A stretch of DNA of 63,187 nucleotides from Candidatus Poseidoniaceae archaeon (GTDB lineage Archaea; Thermoplasmatota; Poseidoniia; Poseidoniales; Poseidoniaceae): positions 1-63,187 of the forward strand of contig JADHSC010000010.1 in NCBI GenBank assembly GCA_016777125.1, written 5' to 3'. The notes under the pieces are model-generated. The model was given only the letters and a program-made list of their open reading frames with translations. It made no database searches and had not been told where the DNA came from. The translations under genes were made by a program, and so were the position numbers. Positions 56,159 through 63,187 of this stretch are shown here, in pieces; within the stretch, counting starts at the first letter, position 1; every line of letters starts with the position of its first letter.

Positions 56159-57172
56159 ATGAGTAAAAATCTAAAAATGGCATCACCGAAAGCGCCTCGT
56201 CCTCGTTTACCAAACTGGTTTCGTACTAAACTCCCCTCTGGGAAAGAGCAGCAAATGTTCAATGAAACAATGGACGCTGTGAAAGACAACAAACTTCACA
56301 CTGTTTGCCAAGAAGCAAAATGCCCGAATATTCACGAATGTTGGTCAAGTGGAGATGCAACCTTCATGATCGCAGGTAAAGAGTGTACGAGAGGTTGTCG
56401 ATTCTGTGCAGTTGGGACTCGTAAGACACCTCCGCCTCTCGACCAAGAAGAGCCTCAGCATCTTGCAGAGGCGGTCTCTTCAATGAACCTGAGACATGCT
56501 GTAATCACAGTTGTTAACAGAGATGATTTAGAAGATTCAGGAGCAGATCACTACAAAAAATGTCTCGATGCAGTAGCGAAATCCTCTCCCGAAGTTACAC
56601 TTGAGCTCCTTTGCTCAGACCTCGCTGGAGATCTTGGCGACTTGGCTCATCTCCTAGATTCAAGCCCACTGATCGTGTTCGCCCACAATGTGGAATGCGT
56701 TCCAAGATTGGATTCCATAGTGCGTGATCCCAGAGCATCGTTTGAACAATCGATTATGATACTCAAAGAAGCGAAACGGCTTCGCCCTGATATGATTACA
56801 AAATCTTCGATTATGGTTGGAGTTGGTGAAACGGATGAAGAAGTTCTAGAAGCTATGCAACTACTTCGAGATGCAAAGGTCGACTTATTGACAATCGGGC
56901 AGTATCTTGCACCATCTAAAAACCACCTTACTGTCGATAGATTCCCTGAACCCGAAATGTATGACGTGTGGGCAGAGGCAGCGATTGAGATGGGCTTTTC
57001 TGGCGTGGCTTGCGGGCCACTTGTCCGCTCGTCTTACAAGGCGGGATTGCTTATGCGAAAGACACTCGATGCAACGAATCAAGAAGAAATGCCGGGAGCT
57101 TATGTCAAAGTACAGCCAATAGAAATCCACCAACATCCCTTAAACCCGAGTCATGGTGAGGTGAACCAATGA
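56159..57172 (+). CDS. lipA: Lipoyl synthase
   Basis: Radical SAM enzyme of 337 residues that inserts two sulfurs into octanoyl groups on carrier lysines. The auxiliary cluster motif is CQEAKCPNIHEC (about 50-61), the radical SAM motif CTRGCRFC (about 76-83), and the C-terminal serine ligand lies in VRSSYKA. GGGGGGG lies seven bases before the ATG. It heads the operon for the lipoate-dependent 2-oxoacid dehydrogenase, whose E2 subunit is its substrate, and its stop overlaps the E1alpha start by ATGA. No octanoyltransferase or lipoate ligase is in the window. Confidence 0.95.
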   Translation: MSKNLKMASPKAPRPRLPNWFRTKLPSGKEQQMFNETMDAVKDNKLHTVCQEAKCPNIHECWSSGDATFMIAGKECTRGCRFCAVGTRKTPPPLDQEEPQHLAEAVSSMNLRHAVITVVNRDDLEDSGADHYKKCLDAVAKSSPEVTLELLCSDLAGDLGDLAHLLDSSPLIVFAHNVECVPRLDSIVRDPRASFEQSIMILKEAKRLRPDMITKSSIMVGVGETDEEVLEAMQLLRDAKVDLLTIGQYLAPSKNHLTVDRFPEPEMYDVWAEAAIEMGFSGVACGPLVRSSYKAGLLMRKTLDATNQEEMPGAYVKVQPIEIHQHPLNPSHGEVNQ

Positions 57173-58410
57173 CGGAGAGACGAACGGCGACAACAGCGCC
57201 CTACACCATCGGAATCCCTCCATTTAGACCTGGCGAAGCGGCCGATTTTGGAGGCTCATTCAAGGAGCAACCCGAAGATCTCAACAGGCCAAATCCAACA
57301 ACATGTACATCCGATGATACAGTATCTCATGCACGAGGCCTAGTTCGAGTTCTCGATGATAATGGTGAAGCGAAGGGGGAATGGAATCCTAATCTCGATA
57401 AAGCAACAATGATTGAGGGATTAGAATACATGATGCGCTTGCGAATCTTCGACGATCGAATGATCAAAATGCAGCGTACTGGAAAACTTTCATTCTACAT
57501 GCGTTCATTTGGTGAAGAAGCAATTGCAATTGCACAAACAATGGCATTGAAAGAGCAAGATTGGATATTCCCTTCATACAGGCAGCCTGGCGCTCAATTT
57601 GTACGTGGTCGAGACATGGTGAGTATGATTTGTCATTGCATTGGTAATACAGAAGACAACGTTCGCGGAAGACAAATGCCAGTCCACTACACCTACAAAG
57701 AAGGCAGATTTATTTCAATATCATCCCCTGTTGGAACTCAATTCTCTCAAGCAGTTGGCGTAGCCATGGCAAGTGCTTACCAAGGAAAAGACGAGGCCTG
57801 TATCACATGGCTTGGAGACGGCACATCGGCTCAAGGCGATTATCACTATGCACTCAACTTTGCATCAACATTCAAGCCACCTGTTATTCTCAACGTCGTT
57901 AACAACCAATGGGCAATCTCGACCCACGCTAATCTTGCAACTGGTGGAAAGACCTTTGCTGAACGTGGCCTTGCCTACGACATCCCATCCTTTAGAGTCG
58001 ATGGAAATGATTTCCTTGCCCTATACAGCATCACCCAATGGGCACGTCAACGAACAGAAGCGGGCCTTGGACCTACTCATATCGAAATCTACACCTACAG
58101 ATCAGGGGCACATTCATCCTCAGATGACCCATCTGCATATCGTCCGAACGACGAGGCTACATTCTGGCCAGGTGGTGACCCCATTCAGAGACTGAAAGAC
58201 CATCTTGTCTCCATTGATGTATGGGATGAAGAGAAGCATTCTGCACTTGCTCAGAAGATTGACGATGATGTCATGACAGCATACAAGGAAGCCTGTGAGT
58301 TTGGCGATCTAGCCTCAGGGCCATATCCCCCTGCTTCAACAATTTTCACCGAAGTCTACGAGACCGTTCCTTGGCACATCCAAGAACAAAGAGAGGAATT
58401 AGGGAAGTGA
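57169..58410 (+). CDS. 2-oxoacid dehydrogenase E1 alpha (branched-chain type)
   Basis: 413 residues, thiamine-diphosphate subunit that decarboxylates the 2-oxoacid. Visible are GRQMPVHYTYKEGRFISISS, the ThDP motif from GDGTSAQGDYHYALNF to VVNNQWAIS, and TYRSGAHSSSDDPSAYRPND, which holds the regulatory-loop equivalent. These blocks are closer to branched-chain 2-oxoacid dehydrogenase E1alpha (GRQMPVHYG, STSDDSSAYR) than to pyruvate dehydrogenase. An N-terminal extension of about 60 residues precedes the core. Substrate is inferred, not shown; four bases separate it from E1beta. Confidence 0.92.
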   Translation: MTERRTATTAPYTIGIPPFRPGEAADFGGSFKEQPEDLNRPNPTTCTSDDTVSHARGLVRVLDDNGEAKGEWNPNLDKATMIEGLEYMMRLRIFDDRMIKMQRTGKLSFYMRSFGEEAIAIAQTMALKEQDWIFPSYRQPGAQFVRGRDMVSMICHCIGNTEDNVRGRQMPVHYTYKEGRFISISSPVGTQFSQAVGVAMASAYQGKDEACITWLGDGTSAQGDYHYALNFASTFKPPVILNVVNNQWAISTHANLATGGKTFAERGLAYDIPSFRVDGNDFLALYSITQWARQRTEAGLGPTHIEIYTYRSGAHSSSDDPSAYRPNDEATFWPGGDPIQRLKDHLVSIDVWDEEKHSALAQKIDDDVMTAYKEACEFGDLASGPYPPASTIFTEVYETVPWHIQEQREELGK

Positions 58411-58414
58411 GATT

Positions 58415-59425
58415 ATGGTTGACATGAACATGATCAAATCGCTAAATTCAGCATTGTCGATTTCCTTGAAAGAGGACCCGAATGTGGTTATCTTTGGCGA
58501 AGATGTAGGATTCTTTGGAGGCGTATTCCGAGTTACTGAAGGACTTCAGGACGAATATGGAGCACATCGAGTCTTTGACTCACCTCTTGCAGAAGGTGGT
58601 ATAGCTGCTATTGCAATGGGTATGGGACTTAACGGACTTCGTCCTGTTGCAGAAATTCAATTCGCAGACTATATTTTCCCAGCATATGACCAAATTGTCA
58701 ATGAAATTGCAAAGGTCCGACATCGCTCCGGTGGAGAATTCACAGCACCTCTCACATTCCGCACACCTGCTGGTGGAGGTATCAAAGGTGGGCACCATCA
58801 CTCCCAATCTCCAGAGGCTCAATTTACGCACACGCCTGGATTGAAAGTCGTCTATTGCTCAAACCCATACAATGCTAAAGGTCTACTCCTTTCTTCAATT
58901 GAATGCAATGATCCTGTCATTTTCTTTGAACCCAAGCGATGTTATCGAGGTCCGTTCTATGGAGACCCGCATAACGTCCCAACATGGACAGGCCATCCAG
59001 ATGCTGATGTCCCTGAAGGACATTACACCGTTCCTCTTGAACAAGCACGAATCGTCAAGGAAGGTAATGCTTGCACAGTCATCGCTTATGGAACAATGGT
59101 CCATGTTGCAGAACAGGCGATTAAAGATTCAGGAATCGATTGTGAACTTATTGACTTACAGACGCTTGTTCCATGGGACAGAGATACTGTTGTCAATTCA
59201 ATCAAGAAAACAGGACGATGTGTCATCGTCCATGAAGCTCCCAAAACCAGCGGGTTCGGAGCAGAAATGAGCGCATCGATTCAAGAACGATGTTTCTATC
59301 ATCTTGAAGCACCAATTCAACGTGTCACAGGTTGGGACACACCATTCCCGCATACAACGGAATGGGATTATATGCCAAGTCCTCAGCGAATCGCTGATGC
59401 AATAAAGAAAACACAGGTGGAATAA
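58415..59425 (+). CDS. 2-oxoacid dehydrogenase E1 beta (branched-chain type)
   Basis: 336 residues, the partner of E1alpha in a heterotetramer. GEDVGFFGGVFRVTEGLQDE, FDSPLAEGGIAAIAMGMGL and EIQFADYIFPAYDQIVNEIA match the branched-chain E1beta pattern; HEAPKTSGFGAEMSASI near the C-terminus is also typical. Possible starts are the first Met or Mets 4 and 6. It lies between E1alpha and E2 with gaps of four and two bases, so the subunits are translated from one message. Confidence 0.92.
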   Translation: MVDMNMIKSLNSALSISLKEDPNVVIFGEDVGFFGGVFRVTEGLQDEYGAHRVFDSPLAEGGIAAIAMGMGLNGLRPVAEIQFADYIFPAYDQIVNEIAKVRHRSGGEFTAPLTFRTPAGGGIKGGHHHSQSPEAQFTHTPGLKVVYCSNPYNAKGLLLSSIECNDPVIFFEPKRCYRGPFYGDPHNVPTWTGHPDADVPEGHYTVPLEQARIVKEGNACTVIAYGTMVHVAEQAIKDSGIDCELIDLQTLVPWDRDTVVNSIKKTGRCVIVHEAPKTSGFGAEMSASIQERCFYHLEAPIQRVTGWDTPFPHTTEWDYMPSPQRIADAIKKTQVE

Positions 59426-59427
59426 AT

Positions 59428-60711
59428 ATGGGAACATTCGCATTCAAATTACCAGATATCGGAGAAGGCGTCGTAGAAGGCGAAGTAGTAGAATGGATGG
59501 TCTCAGTAGGAGACACCGTCAAAGAAGATGATCCAATTCTCTCGGTTATGACCGATAAAGCAACCGTTGAGATTCCAGCGCCATGCGATGGAACTGTAAG
59601 CAAAATTATTGGAGAAGCGGGAGACATTCTACCAGTCGGTGTTGTTTGCATCGAGTTTGATGTCGATGGAGACGGAAACGCTTCTGCTTCTGATGAAGCA
59701 CCTGCAAAGGAAGAAGTCGAATCCAAACCGGAACCAACTCCTGAACCTGTTGCTACTCCAGAGCCAGCACCACAGCCTGAGGCAGCACCTGTATCTGTAG
59801 CGGGTCCAGTTGTCGAACGTGCACCGGGGACAAAGCCACTAGCGAGTCCTGCTGTTCGACAGCGAGCACGCTCGGCTAGTGTTGATTTGTACCATGTTGC
59901 AGGATCAGGTCCTGCAGGACGAATCACTCATGCTGATCTCGACGTTCACTTCAGTGGTGGCGCAAGTCGTGCAAGTTCATCGATGCCTATCGGTGGAAGC
60001 GCTCGTGTTGCAAAGACTGGAACTGAAGACATCAAGGTTATCGGTCTACGACGAAAGATTGCTGATTCAATGATGGCATCATACTCTACAATTGCTCACT
60101 TCTCATACTTTGAAGAAGTTGATGTAACCGAATTAGAGGCACTTCGACAACATCTCAATGCAACTCGCCCAGAGGGTGCTCCGAAGTTGACATATCTTCC
60201 ATTCATCATGCTGGCTCTTGTCAAAGGACTTGGACAACGCCCCGAATGCAATGCTCTCTATGATGATGAGGCAGGAGTCGTAACTCGACATCAAGGCGTA
60301 CACCTTGGAATTGCAACTCAAACCGACCGTGGATTATACGTTCCTGTTGTCAAGCATGTTGAAGCAATGGACATCTGGTCTGCTGCTGCTGAAATGGGAC
60401 GGGTAACTCAAGCAACTCGTGACGGAAAGGCTGGCGCAGAGGATCTCTCGGGTTCAACATTCACCATCACAAGTCTTGGACGCATGGGTGGACTGGGTGC
60501 AACACCAATCATCAACAAACCAGAAGTTGGAATCCTTGGAGTCCACAATGCCAAAGACCGTGCAGTCGTTATCGATGGGCGTATTGAAGTTCGTCGAATC
60601 ATGAATCTATCATCCTCTTGGGATCACAGAGTCGTCGACGGACACGATGGTGCAAGTCTTGTTCAGTTGCTCAAGTCAATGCTTGAACATCCTGCTACAA
60701 TCTTCATGTGA
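59428..60711 (+). CDS. 2-oxoacid dehydrogenase E2, dihydrolipoyl acyltransferase
   Basis: 427 residues in the standard order. A lipoyl domain (1-80; MTDKATVEI with K44 as the lipoylation site) is followed by a Pro/Glu-rich linker (about 95-130), a peripheral-subunit-binding domain (about 135-172; ASPAVRQRARSASVDLYHVA) and the acyltransferase core with SSSWDHRVVDGHDGA, whose H400 is catalytic. It receives the acyl group from E1 and passes it to CoA. One lipoyl domain only. E3 follows after ten bases. Confidence 0.95.
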   Translation: MGTFAFKLPDIGEGVVEGEVVEWMVSVGDTVKEDDPILSVMTDKATVEIPAPCDGTVSKIIGEAGDILPVGVVCIEFDVDGDGNASASDEAPAKEEVESKPEPTPEPVATPEPAPQPEAAPVSVAGPVVERAPGTKPLASPAVRQRARSASVDLYHVAGSGPAGRITHADLDVHFSGGASRASSSMPIGGSARVAKTGTEDIKVIGLRRKIADSMMASYSTIAHFSYFEEVDVTELEALRQHLNATRPEGAPKLTYLPFIMLALVKGLGQRPECNALYDDEAGVVTRHQGVHLGIATQTDRGLYVPVVKHVEAMDIWSAAAEMGRVTQATRDGKAGAEDLSGSTFTITSLGRMGGLGATPIINKPEVGILGVHNAKDRAVVIDGRIEVRRIMNLSSSWDHRVVDGHDGASLVQLLKSMLEHPATIFM

Positions 60712-60721
60712 GGTTATTAAA

Positions 60722-62152
60722 ATGAAAACACGTCAATGCAAAGTATTGGTTATTGGTGCCGGACCTGGTGGCTATGTCGCTGCAATCCGCGCTGGACAAC
60801 TTGGGCTCGATACAGTGATTGTAGAAGGACAACGTGTTGGAGGAACATGTCTCATTCGTGGATGTATCCCTTCGAAAGCACTCATTCATGCTGCACATAC
60901 CTTCCACAAACTTGCAAAGCATGCAAACAAAGACGGTCATATGGGAATCAGTATCCCTGGACCTGCTGAATTGAATATGGCCAATACTGTTGGATGGAAA
61001 GATTCGATTGTTGACCGACTCAACAAAGGTGTCGAAGCACTTCTCAAGAACGCTGGTGTTGAATTAGTCAACGGCTGGGCTGAATTCCAAGATGCAAAAA
61101 CCGTAAAAATCGGTAAAGGCAAAGATGCATTACTCATTCAAGCAGAAAATGTCATTCTTGCAAACGGATCAGTTCCAATTGAATTACCATTTATGAAATA
61201 CGGAGAGCACGTCATTTCCTCAAGAGAGGCATTGTCTCTGGAAGAGTTACCAAAGCGAATAGCTGTTGTTGGCGGAGGCTATATCGGACTCGAATTAGGA
61301 ATCACCTTCCGAATGCTTGGAAGTGAAGTCACAGTTATCGAAGCAATGGACTCAGTTCTACCAATTTTCGACAAAGAACTTCGAAGACCACTCGAAATTG
61401 CAATCAAGAAACAGAAGATCAAGGTTCATACCAAAGTATTCGCAAAGGGAATTGAGACAAAGGACGATGGAAGTGTCGACCTACTCTACACTCCAAAGGA
61501 TGCCGAAGAAGGTACAGAATTTGAGAAACTCAATGTCGACAAAGTCCTGGTAACTGTTGGACGACGTCCTATGAGTGCTGCTCTTTCACCAACTGGTGTT
61601 GCTCTTGATGAGCGTGGATTTGTCAAAGTCAACAATAAGTGTGAAACAAACATGAAGGGTGTTTATGCTATTGGAGATGTTTGTGATCTTGGAGAAATGC
61701 TAGCTCACGTCGCTTCATTCCAAGGAGAAATGGTCTCTGAAATTATTGCTGGACAACCTCGTGCCTATGAGCCAGCAGCAGTTCCTGCAATTGTCTTCAC
61801 TGAACCTGAAATCGTCTCGGTTGGACTTTCACCATCCGAAGCAAAGGAAGCAGGACATCCAGTCATTACTGGAAAGTTCCCACTCGCTGCAAATGGACGT
61901 GCTCTTACTCAAGAAGCAGAAAAGACGGCTGGTTTTGTTCGTGTTACTGCTCGTGAAGACGATCACAGAATTCTCGGAATCCAAGCAGTTGGAACACATG
62001 TCAGCGAACTTGTCGGTGAATGGACTCTAGCAATCGAAATGGGAGCACTTCTCGAAGATATTGCACATACAATCCATGCTCATCCAACAATGACCGAGAT
62101 GACACATGAAGCAGTTCTTGCAACTCTTGGCCATGCGATTCATTCGATGTGA
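60722..62152 (+). CDS. lpdA: Dihydrolipoyl dehydrogenase (E3)
   Basis: About 476 residues; a flavoprotein that reoxidises dihydrolipoamide with NAD. The FAD loop is VLVIGAGPGGYVAAIRAGQL, the redox disulfide GGTCLIRGCIPSKALIH, the NAD loop IAVVGGGYIGLELGITF, and the C-terminal active site HAHPTMTEMTHEAV. Start at MKTRQCKV, ten bases after the E2 stop with GAGGTT upstream; the longer frame lies within E2. It completes the lipA-E1alpha-E1beta-E2-E3 operon. Confidence 0.95.
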   Translation: MKTRQCKVLVIGAGPGGYVAAIRAGQLGLDTVIVEGQRVGGTCLIRGCIPSKALIHAAHTFHKLAKHANKDGHMGISIPGPAELNMANTVGWKDSIVDRLNKGVEALLKNAGVELVNGWAEFQDAKTVKIGKGKDALLIQAENVILANGSVPIELPFMKYGEHVISSREALSLEELPKRIAVVGGGYIGLELGITFRMLGSEVTVIEAMDSVLPIFDKELRRPLEIAIKKQKIKVHTKVFAKGIETKDDGSVDLLYTPKDAEEGTEFEKLNVDKVLVTVGRRPMSAALSPTGVALDERGFVKVNNKCETNMKGVYAIGDVCDLGEMLAHVASFQGEMVSEIIAGQPRAYEPAAVPAIVFTEPEIVSVGLSPSEAKEAGHPVITGKFPLAANGRALTQEAEKTAGFVRVTAREDDHRILGIQAVGTHVSELVGEWTLAIEMGALLEDIAHTIHAHPTMTEMTHEAVLATLGHAIHSM

Positions 62153-62156
62153 AATT

Positions 62157-63011
62157 TCAAGCGTTGATTGTGTTCGATTCGTAGATCAACTTGTTTGTTG
62201 AACGATCTAGAATCTTGACCTGAACTTCACAAGTTCCACTGCTGCAGGTATCGTCAGATCCTTCGCTGATGGTTACTTCTTCACCAAAAGCCCACTTGCC
62301 GTCGTCGTTGTCGTCAACAGCACAGCCGGTTGCTGATGCTTTGTCAGGGTTGGTGCATTCGACGTAAACGCCGCCATCAGCCTTCATCTGTACAATGACA
62401 GTAGACCATGACAAGTCGTCTCCAGCGTCAAGTGACACGTAGACGATTGCTTCTCCAGTTGCTGAGGTGAAGGTTGTTCCTGCGCTGTTGACTTCAAAGT
62501 CATAACCATCGAATCCAGGTTCCACAGAAGTCAGTTGCCCCAGATTGATCTCAGATAAGACTTGACAATCATTAGCGATATGAACCAACATCGAACTTAC
62601 CCCGTTTGCCGTGGATGCAGTCGCTGCAATTGTTGTAACGAACCTATCATTTGATAAATTTGAGAAGGAGGACATAGGTAAGTAGAAACTGGTTGTTCCT
62701 TTTGAAACATTATTAAAGGCATCAAGACTTCCGTCTAAATCAACATCAAAACCAACGCTAACGACCGAGGAGGTAGAGTAGGCTGCATGATAAAGAGATA
62801 CATTGACTCCTAGAATGGTTACCAAATTGGAGCCATTGGATAGGTTCGTTGTTTGAGTGTTGAGCTCCAAATTTTCACAATCATTCACAACATCAAACAG
62901 TATGCTGTCTGTTGATGAATTTGTTGACGATTCGGATGATGAATCATCTAAACAGCCGGCTAAAGAAACTGAAAGTAATACGGAAATTACAAAAAATGCT
63001 TTTTTTGTCAT
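62157..63011 (-). CDS. Secreted lipoprotein of unknown function
   Basis: 284 residues with a lipoprotein signal: MTKKAFFVISVLLSVSLAGC, where LAGC is a lipobox and C20 would be lipidated. A Ser/Thr-rich linker (SSSESSTNSSTDS) follows and then two beta-type domains with paired Cys. No family recognised. Its stop is four bases from the end of the convergent E3 gene. A surface-exposed solute- or substrate-binding role is conceivable but not supported by a motif. Confidence 0.65.
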   Translation of the reverse strand: MTKKAFFVISVLLSVSLAGCLDDSSSESSTNSSTDSILFDVVNDCENLELNTQTTNLSNGSNLVTILGVNVSLYHAAYSTSSVVSVGFDVDLDGSLDAFNNVSKGTTSFYLPMSSFSNLSNDRFVTTIAATASTANGVSSMLVHIANDCQVLSEINLGQLTSVEPGFDGYDFEVNSAGTTFTSATGEAIVYVSLDAGDDLSWSTVIVQMKADGGVYVECTNPDKASATGCAVDDNDDGKWAFGEEVTISEGSDDTCSSGTCEVQVKILDRSTNKLIYESNTINA

Positions 63012-63089
63012 AAAACTCCTACAACCATTGAGTATTTCATTCGTTCCCCAAATTGAAATCTCTTTACACGAAGCCCATGTGAGAGAGGC

Positions 63090-63187
63090 ATGGACGGAAA
63101 GGATTCTCTAAAGCAAACCATGGAAATTATTGATGCTTTTACGAAAGAGAGAGATTGGGATCAATTCCACACGGTCAAGAATTTGAT
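63090..63187 (+). CDS. MazG-like nucleotide pyrophosphohydrolase, N-terminus (partial)
   Basis: The first 32 codons, MDGKDSLKQTMEIIDAFTKE then RDWDQFHTVKNL, before the window ends. The F..ERDW.QFH..KNL pattern is that of small MazG-like/dCTP pyrophosphatase-type housecleaning enzymes, which hydrolyse non-canonical nucleoside triphosphates. The metal-binding EExxE motif would lie beyond the edge. GAGAGAGG lies just before the ATG. Confidence 0.7.
   Translation, partial: MDGKDSLKQTMEIIDAFTKERDWDQFHTVKNL

Overview
The window reads as a chromosomal segment of a marine archaeon, most likely Marine Group II/III Euryarchaeota (Candidatus Poseidoniia). That placement is inference. Seen directly are an archaeal RNA polymerase operon with split largest subunit (A' and A''), ribosomal protein L30e, an XPD-type Fe-S helicase, a Pop5-like RNase P protein, two archaellin-like proteins and archaeal TATA boxes. 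These sit beside bacterial or eukaryote-like metabolic genes: a lipoate-dependent 2-oxoacid dehydrogenase complex, a b6-type cytochrome complex and a glycerophosphate acyltransferase. No rRNA, insertion sequence, CRISPR array or prophage was seen.

Layout. 1-9.7 kb, minus strand: tRNA-Lys, rpoH, rpoB, rpoA1, rpoA2, rpl30e, then the start of a secreted-protein ORF. 9.8-14.8 kb: a methyltransferase/biotin-ligase fusion, membrane proteins, an RNase P protein, a compact FtsZ and a TPR protein. 14.9-20.7 kb, plus strand: a five-gene respiratory operon (CxCH-type membrane protein, small membrane protein, Tat-targeted Rieske protein, cytochrome b6, and a giant subunit IV/HdrD-like fusion), followed by a ferredoxin and small membrane proteins on the other strand. 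22-25 kb: asparagine synthetase family protein and GshA-type glutamate-cysteine ligase. 25-31.4 kb: polyprenol-kinase-like protein, MeaB, methylmalonyl-CoA mutase B12 subunit, acyltransferase, and acyl-CoA carboxylase carboxyltransferase, small and biotin-carrier subunits. 31.5-37.9 kb: a calcium-repeat surface protein, two archaellin-like genes and a membrane protein. 37.9-43.2 kb: glutamate dehydrogenase, a TerB-like protein, a ribbon-helix-helix regulator with a candidate operator, a GC-rich structured non-coding island, and XPD. 43.2-55.1 kb: two huge surface proteins, one a 2,982-residue transglutaminase. 55.2-63.2 kb: tRNA-Leu, an SDR, lipoyl synthase with a complete E1alpha/E1beta/E2/E3 complex, a lipoprotein and the start of a MazG-like gene.

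How the genes fit together (inference): the branched-chain-type 2-oxoacid dehydrogenase complex, propionyl-CoA carboxylase subunits, biotin ligase, methylmalonyl-CoA mutase parts and glutamate dehydrogenase describe amino-acid catabolism through propionyl-CoA to succinyl-CoA. The Rieske/cytochrome b complex would serve respiration. The surface proteins and archaellins describe a motile or adhesive heterotroph. The most novel-looking items are the cytochrome b subunit IV/HdrD-like fusion, and an RNA polymerase in which A'' and H carry the same N-terminal module, A' has a large insertion and B has lost its C-terminal zinc ribbon ligands.
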